Positions 22,753 to 28,879 of a DNA stretch of 28,879 bases are shown in pieces; positions within the stretch are counted from its first letter, which is position 1; every line of letters begins with the position of its first letter. The DNA is taken from assembly GCA_964576765.1 (NCBI GenBank), contig CAZNWH010000018.1, positions 1 through 28,879 of the forward strand, written 5' to 3'. This DNA is from Hellea sp964576765. Lineage in GTDB: Bacteria; Pseudomonadota; Alphaproteobacteria; Caulobacterales; Maricaulaceae. The notes below the pieces were generated by a model. It made no database searches, was not told the DNA's origin, and saw nothing but the letters and a program-made list of their open reading frames with translations. The position numbers were made by a program, and so were the translations under genes.

Positions 22753-23715
22753 ATGATAAATATCTTTGTAGCCGGACATGTTGGGATGGTTGGGTCGGCT
22801 ATAATGCGCCAACTATATGAAATGAAAAACGTAAATATTATTACGAGAACGCGGCAAGAGTTGGATTTAACTCATCAAGCAGAAGTTTTTGACTTTTTTC
22901 AAAATACTGTGATTGATCAAGTTTATTTGGCGGCTGCGAAAGTGGGCGGTATATTGGCAAATAATACCTATCCGGCGGACTTTATATACGACAACCTCTC
23001 TATTCAAAATAATGTTATCCAAAGTGCTCACCGTACCGGTGTACAAAGTTTGTTATTTTTAGGATCGTCTTGTATTTATCCAAAAGAGGCTCCACAGCCT
23101 ATGTCGGAAGAAGCTTTATTGACCGGAAAACTTGAGCCTACAAATGAACCCTATGCGATAGCAAAAATCGCGGGAATAAAAATGTGCGAAAGTTATAATC
23201 GACAACATAATCGAGACTATAGAAGCGTCATGCCTACGAATTTATATGGCGTAGGTGATAATTTTCATCCTGAAAATAGCCATGTCATTCCCGCGTTGAT
23301 AAGGCGGTTTCACGAAGCTGTTAAAATGAAATCTAAATCAGTGACGATTTGGGGCAGTGGTCGACCTATGCGTGAATTTCTTTATGTAGATGATATGGCA
23401 AGAGCTTGTACTCATATTATGGGTCTAAAAAAGGGTGATTATGATAACCTTGTAAAGCCTCAAAATTCACATATTAACGTTGGAACAGGCACTGATTGCT
23501 CCATTGCAGAACTTGCCTTAACAATTTCAAACGTGACAGGGTTCGAAGGGGAGATAAAATTTGATCACTCAAAACCTGATGGTCCAGTCAGAAAATTAAT
23601 GGATGTATCAGTTATTAAAGGAACCGGGTGGAGGCCTAAAGTATCTCTAAAAGATGGTCTGAAAACAACATATCAATGGTATTTACAAAATTTGGCTGCA
23701 GCTTCGAATTTATAA
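22753..23715 (+). CDS. fcl: GDP-L-fucose synthase
   Basis: A 320-residue epimerase/reductase (WcaG) that finishes GDP-L-fucose. The NADP site is VAGHVGMVGSAI (6-17). Ser106 and Cys107 fall in GSSCIYP, Tyr134 and Lys138 in NEPYAIAK, and His177 in NSHVIPALI; these correspond to the E. coli catalytic Ser, Cys, Tyr, Lys and His. Length is standard. It is co-directional with gmd after 20 bp. It ends 10 bp from the convergent DUF3108 gene, with no clear hairpin terminator in between. Confidence 0.97.
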   Translation: MINIFVAGHVGMVGSAIMRQLYEMKNVNIITRTRQELDLTHQAEVFDFFQNTVIDQVYLAAAKVGGILANNTYPADFIYDNLSIQNNVIQSAHRTGVQSLLFLGSSCIYPKEAPQPMSEEALLTGKLEPTNEPYAIAKIAGIKMCESYNRQHNRDYRSVMPTNLYGVGDNFHPENSHVIPALIRRFHEAVKMKSKSVTIWGSGRPMREFLYVDDMARACTHIMGLKKGDYDNLVKPQNSHINVGTGTDCSIAELALTISNVTGFEGEIKFDHSKPDGPVRKLMDVSVIKGTGWRPKVSLKDGLKTTYQWYLQNLAAASNL

Positions 23716-23725
23716 ACACTCAAAT

Positions 23726-24622
23726 TTAGTGAGCTAGGCTTGGCTTTTTGATTGTTATATCATCAAGTTTGATGACGGCCTTAATTGAGCTTATTTTATA
23801 TGTAAATTTTACGGGGACGTAGAGCCCAAGGTCTGCAAATTCTTTCATATAAATTTTGATAGGTGTTCCGCCTTCTTCTGTATTGGGGAGGTCTTCGGGG
23901 TCAAATCCTGATATGGGCTCGTAATAGACCAAGCAGCGTATGGTATCGACTTTCTCACCGTCAAATTTTATGCGCTTTGTACCGTCTTGAACCATACGCA
24001 GATTATAATGTTGTTTCGAGTCAAAGACCCGCACAGCGCCATGACAAACGGTACCGTCAATTTTTTGCCCACGCATCATAAGGTTTAATATAGCTGAGAT
24101 GGTATCATCGGCTGAATAGCGCTCTTGTGGACTGGCGGGGGGTAAGCCTTGACTTCCGAGAGGCGGCATAATGGCAACATCTACTTTCTGCGCTGTATTG
24201 TCATAATTCATTTCAACCCTGCGGTTTTTTTTATCCATATTTTGTTGAATATGAAACCGAGGCGTTAGGCCAGAGCGCGCATAATTCCCAGTGGTGACAG
24301 CCCATATTTCAAGTTTTTTGAGCAGAGCCCCCAGGCCGGAGGTTTTAAGATCGGTGTAAACTGTATAACGGCTGCTATCAAACCAGCCCGTATAATTGGC
24401 TTTTATCATCCGTAGTCCGAAGATATAGCCTTTGAGCTCAAAGTTGAATTCCGTTGCGCTGATAGGGGCAGGAGGTAGATGATAGATAACAGAGTTTATA
24501 TTGTTATCATTTAGGGCGGGTATATTACGAGATTGATCAATAAAGCTCGCTGAGGCTACGCCTGAAATAGCCAAAGAGCTTACAATAGCAGACTTAAGAA
24601 GGTATTTGATCAGGCGAGGCAT
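23726..24622 (-). CDS. DUF3108 family periplasmic protein
   Basis: A 298-residue protein with a signal peptide (basic MPRLIKYLLK, hydrophobic core, probable cleavage near VASAS, about residue 25). The mature part is beta-rich: FELKGYIFGLRMIKANYTG, then RYTVYTDLKTSGLGALLKKL, typical of DUF3108 proteins that may form a periplasmic beta-barrel-like or lipid-binding shell. The segment ILNLMMRGQKIDGTVCHGAVRVFDSKQHY contains one of two cysteines (the other in TIRCLVYY) that could pair as a disulfide. Its function is unknown. It is divergent from rpmB, an arrangement I know from other Alphaproteobacteria. Confidence 0.85.
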   Translation of the reverse strand: MPRLIKYLLKSAIVSSLAISGVASASFIDQSRNIPALNDNNINSVIYHLPPAPISATEFNFELKGYIFGLRMIKANYTGWFDSSRYTVYTDLKTSGLGALLKKLEIWAVTTGNYARSGLTPRFHIQQNMDKKNRRVEMNYDNTAQKVDVAIMPPLGSQGLPPASPQERYSADDTISAILNLMMRGQKIDGTVCHGAVRVFDSKQHYNLRMVQDGTKRIKFDGEKVDTIRCLVYYEPISGFDPEDLPNTEEGGTPIKIYMKEFADLGLYVPVKFTYKISSIKAVIKLDDITIKKPSLAH

Positions 24623-24698
24623 GATTGTTCCGGTTCAAACGTAGTGTTGAAGAATCTTGTCTAACAGATGTCGCATGGCGGTAATCTGAACAAAAGGG

Positions 24699-24759
24699 TC
24701 TATCACAGTGAAATATTGGTCATCTTAACTGTGATTTAGTTATATTTCATTGTGATAGA
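24699..24759. promoter_or_regulatory. Large nested inverted repeat between DUF3108 and rpmB genes
   Basis: TCTATCACAGTGAAATAT (24699-24716) pairs with ATATTTCATTGTGATAGA (24742-24759) over 18 positions with one G-T pair and a 25-base loop. Inside the loop, ACTGTGAT (24728-24735) is a perfect partner for ATCACAGT (24702-24709), so two exclusive hairpins are possible. TGTGA/TCACA half-sites occur three times. No T-tract follows on either strand. It is a candidate operator for the divergent promoters. Confidence 0.55.
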
Positions 24760-24826
24760 GTATTAATTGAAGGAGCAAGGGGTTGACGTGAGGCAATTCT
24801 ATATCTAATTCCCCGCTTCTTAACAC

Positions 24827-24864
24827 GCCTGTATATTTACGCGGGCTTTATATTTAAAACAGGC
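24827..24864 (+). promoter_or_regulatory. Inverted repeat spanning the rpmB ribosome binding site
   Basis: GCCTGT (24827-24832) and ACAGGC (24859-24864) are perfect 6-bp arms around a 26-base loop. The right arm contains AGG at 24861-24863, the only Shine-Dalgarno-like sequence before the ATG at 24872. A second pair, CCCGC (24812-24816) and GCGGG (24841-24845), overlaps the same region. Folding could limit translation; the stems are short, so this is tentative. Confidence 0.3.
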
Positions 24865-24871
24865 AATAATC

Positions 24872-25168
24872 ATGTCACGTCGTTGCGATCTTTTAGATAC
24901 AGGCCCTATGTCAGGTCATAATGTATCTCACTCGAATATTAAAACTAATCGCAGATTCAATGTGAATCTATGTAATGTAACACTCCCCTCTGATACTTTG
25001 GGTCAGAAGTTTAAAATGCGCATTGCAGCAAAGACCTTACGAACGGTTGATTTTAAAGGTGGTCTTGACGGGTTTTTACTTGGAACAAAAAATCACAAGC
25101 TTACTGATAAAGCAAAGAAAATTAAAAAAATGGTGATAAAGGCCAGAGCCGATCTTGAAGCGGCATAG
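24872..25168 (+). CDS. rpmB: 50S ribosomal protein L28
   Basis: A 98-residue bL28, of the length normal for Alphaproteobacteria. The N terminus SRRCDLLDTGPMSGHNVSHS followed by NIKTNRRFNVNL is the family signature, and AAKTLRTVDFKGGLDGFL continues the conserved core. A single Cys near the start shows it is not the zinc-binding CxxC type. It is transcribed alone, with a strong terminator directly after. The presumed promoter region (24640-24830) contains TTGACG at 24783 but no convincing matched -10. Confidence 0.96.
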   Translation: MSRRCDLLDTGPMSGHNVSHSNIKTNRRFNVNLCNVTLPSDTLGQKFKMRIAAKTLRTVDFKGGLDGFLLGTKNHKLTDKAKKIKKMVIKARADLEAA

Positions 25169-25192
25169 TAGACTTCATGCATTTTAAAGAAT

Positions 25193-25218
25193 AACCCGCG
25201 CTAATAGCGGGTTTTTTT
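25193..25218 (+). terminator. Rho-independent terminator after rpmB
   Basis: A 7-bp stem AACCCGC/GCGGGTT (25193-25199 with 25207-25213), a 7-base loop and seven T residues (25212-25218). It lies 8 bp from the convergent GT2 stop and could work weakly in the other direction too. Confidence 0.92.
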
Positions 25219-25225
25219 ATATCTA

Positions 25226-26200
25226 TTACTTTATGGGTTTCGTGTTTATAGGAGCTCGTTTTTTAACCTTTAGAGGTGACCAACCAAAACTCTTTAGTAA
25301 GGTTGAGTAGGATATTTTACGTTTTGGCGGCATAACTGAAGAATGCGGTTTTGTAAAAAAACCGTCTTTTATACCTCGCCATGTTGGTTTTGCACGTTTG
25401 GATCTGAATATTGACCAGATAAACATAAGAAAATTCATGCCAATATGCCCTAGGAAAAGAAAGGGCATAAGCCCGCGTGGAGTGTTTTTCATAAAAGTCC
25501 AAATACGATTGCGGGTTCCATGATAAATCGCGAAATCAGATGCTCGTCCGCTAATACCGCTACTGACATGATCAATTTTAGCCTCGGCTGATTGGATGCA
25601 AATCCCGCCATCTAATCGCATGCGATAGGCGAGATCGACATCTTCGTGATAACAAAAAAATGTTTCGTCAAAACCGCCAAGACGTAAAAAACTTTCACGC
25701 TTTATAAATGCACCTGCGCCGCATGGTGCAAATGTTTCACGGTTTATAACAGGGTGAACTTTTTGTCCATAACCAGCCCGGTAGGCGAGCCCAAAGGCAT
25801 GGTATTCATCACCAATACCATCAAAAATATTATCTTCCAGAGCCATATATTGTGTAGATCCCACCATGGTCACATTTGGGGCTAAACGGGTTGCTTCAAG
25901 AAGTTTTTCTAACCAATCCGTATGCGCAAAAGCGTCGGGGTTTAGCAATGCTAGCCATTGACCCTTGGCTCGCGATGCTGCCAAATTATTGGCAGCAGCA
26001 AAGCCTAAATTCTTATCCGACTTTATGATTTTAAATCGGGAGTCTAGGCGGGGAAGTCTTTGAAGCGACTTATCTGTCGAGTTATTGTCTACTATAAAAC
26101 ACTCAAAGTCTTTGAAGTTTTGATTGACAACTGACTGGACACTACGGTTCAGCCATTCCCCCGCATTGTAATTGACAATTATGATGGATATTCTTGGCAA
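25226..26200 (-). CDS. Glycosyltransferase family 2, probable rhamnosyltransferase
   Basis: A 324-residue GT2 with motifs SIIIVNYNAGEWL (5-17), FIVDNNSTDKS (35-45), KNLGFAAANN (63-72), DXD-equivalent NPDA (87-90), CGAGAFIKRESFLRLGGFDE and YHEDVDLAYRMRLDGG (about 184-199). The C terminus has a hydrophobic helix (FLFLGHIGMNFLMFIWSIF) and a very basic tail. The start is TTG at 26200, directly touching the rmlA TAA (26203-26201), with no ribosome binding site, which suggests translation by re-initiation after rmlA. This tight linkage to the dTDP-rhamnose genes supports rhamnose as donor sugar; that is inference. Confidence 0.88.
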   Translation of the reverse strand: MPRISIIIVNYNAGEWLNRSVQSVVNQNFKDFECFIVDNNSTDKSLQRLPRLDSRFKIIKSDKNLGFAAANNLAASRAKGQWLALLNPDAFAHTDWLEKLLEATRLAPNVTMVGSTQYMALEDNIFDGIGDEYHAFGLAYRAGYGQKVHPVINRETFAPCGAGAFIKRESFLRLGGFDETFFCYHEDVDLAYRMRLDGGICIQSAEAKIDHVSSGISGRASDFAIYHGTRNRIWTFMKNTPRGLMPFLFLGHIGMNFLMFIWSIFRSKRAKPTWRGIKDGFFTKPHSSVMPPKRKISYSTLLKSFGWSPLKVKKRAPINTKPIK

Positions 26201-27073
26201 TTAGCGAGCTAGGTATTTAAAAAAATAATCGCCATAACCGCTTTTCTTTAGACTTTCAGCGAGTTTGGTGAGTTGTGTCCTATCAATCCAGCCATTTTCA
26301 TAAGCGATGATTTCAGGACAGCAGATTCGTTTTCCTTGTCTTTCTTCAATCACGCTCACAAATTGTGCCGCCTGTAATAAAGAACGGTGGGTTCCTGTAT
26401 CAAGCCAGGTCGTTCCTTGGTCAAGGAGTTCAACATTTAACTCTCCAGCTTTTAAATAAATTTCATTTAAGGCCGTTATCTCTAATTCACCTCGGGGTGA
26501 GGGTTTGACTTGCTTTGCGTATTGACTCGCATGCTTGTCGTAAAAATAAAGGCCCGTAACGGCGTAATTTGAGGCTGGATCGACAGGTTTTTCTTCCAGT
26601 GAAACAGCATTCCGGCTTTCATCAAACCCTACAACGCCATAATCCGATGGATTTTTAACTTCATATCCAAAAATTGTGGCTCCAGTTTCTCTATGATTTG
26701 CTGAAATTACTGTACGGGTAAAGGGCACCCCGAAAAATAGATTATCGCCTAAAATAAGAGCACTTGGAGCTCCATCGAGGAATTTTTCGGCAATTATTAA
26801 GGCTTGGGCTAACCCGTCAGGACTAGGCTGTACAGCATACTCGATATTAAGTCCCCATCGCTTGCCGTCTTGTAGGAGGTGTTGAAAGGCCTTTTGGTCA
26901 TGCGGTGTCGTGATTATCAGAATGTCTCTAATTTTAGCCGTCATGAGCACAGAAAGCGGGTAATAAATCATGGGTTTATCAAAGACAGGCATAAGTTGTT
27001 TTGAAACTGAAATGGTGCTCGGATGAAGCCGGGTGCCCGACCCGCCCGCCAAAATAATACCTTTTCGTTCCAT
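26201..27073 (-). CDS. rmlA: Glucose-1-phosphate thymidylyltransferase
   Basis: A 290-residue RmlA/RfbA that makes dTDP-glucose from glucose-1-phosphate and dTTP, the first step of dTDP-L-rhamnose synthesis. The nucleotidyltransferase signature is GIILAGGSGTRLHPST near the N terminus, followed by SKQLMPVFDKPMIYYPLS, LILGDNLFFG with the metal-binding Asp, EEKPVDPASNYAVTGLYFYD and TWLDTGTH. I take ATG 27073 (MERKGIILAGG) as start; an in-frame GTG at 27082 would add three residues. It is the third gene of the order rmlB-rmlD-rmlA-GT2 on the minus strand. Confidence 0.96.
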   Translation of the reverse strand: MERKGIILAGGSGTRLHPSTISVSKQLMPVFDKPMIYYPLSVLMTAKIRDILIITTPHDQKAFQHLLQDGKRWGLNIEYAVQPSPDGLAQALIIAEKFLDGAPSALILGDNLFFGVPFTRTVISANHRETGATIFGYEVKNPSDYGVVGFDESRNAVSLEEKPVDPASNYAVTGLYFYDKHASQYAKQVKPSPRGELEITALNEIYLKAGELNVELLDQGTTWLDTGTHRSLLQAAQFVSVIEERQGKRICCPEIIAYENGWIDRTQLTKLAESLKKSGYGDYFFKYLAR

Positions 27074-27088
27074 TCTATTCACCAGTTA

Positions 27089-27961
27089 CTATCTCTCGGA
27101 CATAGCCGCCACGAGACCTTCCTGCCAGCTTGGTAATTCATAATCAAATATTGTTTCGAACTTGTTCGTATTTAACACTGAAAAAGCAGGTCTCTTAGCG
27201 GGGGTAGGGTATTCTTCCGTGGAGATGGCGTTGACTAAAATGTCTAAACTATTTGTTTTAAATATGACTTTAGCAAAGGTTGCCCAACTGATGATAGAGC
27301 CGGTATTGCTGACATGAAAAATACCTGAACTACCTTCTAGCCCTGCTATTAATCCTCTTGCCGCGGATAGGGCTGCTTGGGCAAGATGCCCTGCATAGGT
27401 AGGTCGGCCCAGTTGATCGTCGACTATATTAAGATATTCTCGTGTTTCAGCGAGGCGAAGCATGTTAGTTAAAAAATTTTTACCAGTGCCATCAAATACC
27501 CAAGACGTTCGCAGGATTGCATAGCGGGACCCAGAGGCTTGAATACTTAATTCTCCTGCCCTTTTTGAGTAACCATAGACGTTTATGGGGTCGGTTTTGT
27601 CTGTCACGTTATATGGTGTATTGGCTTCACCGTTAAAAACATAATCAGTCGATATATGTATCAAAGGAATGTTTCGCTCATTACAAGCTTGCGCAATTAA
27701 CCCAGGCGCTTTTCCGTTGACCGCCATGGCTGCTTCGCGATCATTCTCTGCTTCATCGACAGCCGTGTAGGCGGCCGCTATTATTAAGGCATCGACGTCA
27801 GGGATATCGTCCATAAAATGTTCTAGAGTTTTAGAGTTTGCTGATAAATCTAGGGCTTGGCGGTTAAAAAAATATCCCTTATAGCCTTGCTGTTTCAATT
27901 GAACTTTTAGGGCTCGGGCGAGCTGTCCAGTTTCTCCAATAACTGCAAAATTCAAACTCAT
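27089..27961 (-). CDS. rmlD: dTDP-4-dehydrorhamnose reductase
   Basis: A 290-residue RmlD that performs the final reduction to dTDP-L-rhamnose. The cofactor motif is VIGETGQLARAL (7-18). AAAYTAVDEAE (62-72) is the substrate-loop signature. STDYVFNGE (104-112) and the catalytic Tyr129 and Lys133 (YGYSK) are present, followed by ILRTSWVFDGTGKNFL. It begins 3 bp after rmlB and ends 15 bp before the rmlA ATG. No RmlC (3,5-epimerase) gene lies among the genes visible here; it may be just outside the window. Confidence 0.96.
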   Translation of the reverse strand: MSLNFAVIGETGQLARALKVQLKQQGYKGYFFNRQALDLSANSKTLEHFMDDIPDVDALIIAAAYTAVDEAENDREAAMAVNGKAPGLIAQACNERNIPLIHISTDYVFNGEANTPYNVTDKTDPINVYGYSKRAGELSIQASGSRYAILRTSWVFDGTGKNFLTNMLRLAETREYLNIVDDQLGRPTYAGHLAQAALSAARGLIAGLEGSSGIFHVSNTGSIISWATFAKVIFKTNSLDILVNAISTEEYPTPAKRPAFSVLNTNKFETIFDYELPSWQEGLVAAMSER

Positions 27962-27964
27962 ATT

Positions 27965-28879
27965 TTATTTTAATCCCAATCGTTTCCCGAACATTCCCTC
28001 TTTAACTATCGGTTTCCACCACCAGTCATTTTCAAGATACCATAAAAGCGTTTTTTCAAATCCTTCATTCCATTCAACAGAGGGAGACCATCCTAATTCG
28101 TTCTTGATTTTAGACGCGTTGATCGCATAGCGCAGGTCATGTCCAGCTCTATCATCCACAAAGGTGATTAGGCCCTTATGGGGACTAGCATTTGGTGAGT
28201 GTGTATCCATTAATGTGCAGATAGTTTCGACCAGTTCTAGATTTGTGCGTTCATTGTTTCCGCCAATATTATACGTACTGCCGATTTTCCCTTTTTCTAA
28301 AACTGTCAACAAGGCGTCTGCATGATCATCTACATAAAGCCAGTCTCGAACATTTACACCTGTTCCATAAACCGGAATATCCTGTCCATGTAAGGCTTTT
28401 AATATAACCACTGGTATAAGCTTTTCAGGAAACTGATAGGGCCCGTAATTATTTGAACAATTTGTTATCAATATAGGGAGGCCATAAGTTCGTCCCCAAG
28501 CTCGAACAAGGTGATCTGAGGCGGCCTTAGAGGCAGAATAAGGGGAACTTGGATCGTAGGAGGTCGTTTCTTCAAAAGCGGGTTCATTCATTTTAAGGTC
28601 ACCATAAACCTCATCCGTAGAAACGTGATGAAATCTAAAACGATCTTTTTCCTCCCCTGTAAGGTTTTCATAGTAATCTCTAGCAGCTTGTAAAAGATTA
28701 TAAGTGCCAATGATATTGGTATAAATAAAAGCACCAGGGCCGTCTATTGAGCGATCAACATGAGACTCTGCTGCAAGATGCATGACGGCATCAGGCTTAT
28801 AGTCTTGGAATATTTGGGATAGTTTTTCGGCATCACAAATATTTACGTTTTCAAACTGATATAGAGGGTTACTTTCAAC
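27965..28879 (-). CDS. rmlB: dTDP-glucose 4,6-dehydratase, N-terminus cut off by the window edge
   Basis: The frame is open to the last base: 304 residues are present and about 45 N-terminal residues, including the GxxGxxG cofactor site, lie beyond the edge. The first residues visible, VESNPLYQFENVNICDAEKL, match the normal RmlB sequence before AVMHLAAESHVDRSIDGP. The ATG at 28783 is internal, not the start. Other markers are HHVSTDEVYGDL (Thr, Asp, Glu catalytic triad), YSASKAASDHLVRAW (Tyr, Lys), NCSNNYGPYQFPEKLIP and VRDWLYVDDH. It dehydrates dTDP-glucose to the 4-keto-6-deoxy intermediate. It is the first visible gene of the rml operon. Confidence 0.96.
   Translation of the reverse strand, partial: VESNPLYQFENVNICDAEKLSQIFQDYKPDAVMHLAAESHVDRSIDGPGAFIYTNIIGTYNLLQAARDYYENLTGEEKDRFRFHHVSTDEVYGDLKMNEPAFEETTSYDPSSPYSASKAASDHLVRAWGRTYGLPILITNCSNNYGPYQFPEKLIPVVILKALHGQDIPVYGTGVNVRDWLYVDDHADALLTVLEKGKIGSTYNIGGNNERTNLELVETICTLMDTHSPNASPHKGLITFVDDRAGHDLRYAINASKIKNELGWSPSVEWNEGFEKTLLWYLENDWWWKPIVKEGMFGKRLGLK

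Overview
This window looks like part of an alphaproteobacterial chromosome of moderate to low GC. The lineage is inferred from the protein types (one-cysteine DnaX, NifU-like protein coupled to yidD, the DUF3108-rpmB pair, the membrane protein/HTH_34 regulator pair) and from the order ffs-dnaX-ybaB-recR; nothing here fixes the order or genus. The sequence is a draft. Two runs of exactly 100 N are each flanked by an identical 55-bp direct repeat, which is what an assembler leaves when two contigs sharing a 55-mer end are scaffolded without being merged. Removing one repeat copy and the Ns (155 bp) restores an intact reading frame at both places.

Left third (1-10520), housekeeping and small accessory modules. 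An outer-membrane beta-barrel gene is followed by the small SRP RNA and by dnaX-ybaB-recR. This usually tight cluster is split here by a complete gamma-glutamyltransferase gene and a stretch that looks like a decayed gene. Then come grxC and, on the minus strand, rmuC coupled by ATGA to a small gene of a family often labelled N-acetylglutamate synthase. At 8055-10393 lies a divergent module: a membrane protein with an HTH_34-type winged-helix regulator on the minus strand, and a CPBP-like membrane protein with degenerate active-site motifs plus an SMR efflux protein on the plus strand. Two copies of the palindrome AGTTTG-N5-CAAACT sit between the two arms and are a strong operator candidate.

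Middle (10521-15416): xerC on the minus strand, then the compact plus-strand run NifU-like/yidD/thrS/O-antigen-ligase-like gene, with overlaps or gaps of a few bases.

Right half (14205-28879): an envelope polysaccharide/LPS region. It encodes nucleotide-sugar pathways for GDP-L-fucose (gmd, fcl), dTDP-L-rhamnose (rmlB, rmlD, rmlA) and UDP-galacturonate (an LpsL/CapI-type UDP-glucuronate 4-epimerase), two rhamnosyltransferase-like GT2 enzymes, an O-antigen ligase family protein, and a polyprenyl-phosphate sugar system (DPM/ArnC-like GT2 plus ArnT-like GT39) coupled to an uncharacterised YiiX-type permuted papain-like hydrolase. The epimerase, polyprenyl-P GT2 and GT39 together resemble the rhizobial LpsL-RgtE-RgtA/B/C route for galacturonic acid decoration of lipid A/core, which is a testable inference. 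A conserved housekeeping pair, DUF3108 and rpmB (ribosomal protein L28), is embedded in this region, with a large nested inverted repeat in its divergent promoter gap. rmlB runs off the right edge.

No tRNA, rRNA, CRISPR array, insertion sequence or phage gene was recognised. No gene-free stretch exceeds 300 bp; the two longest (2990-3284 and 6131-6423) are described below.
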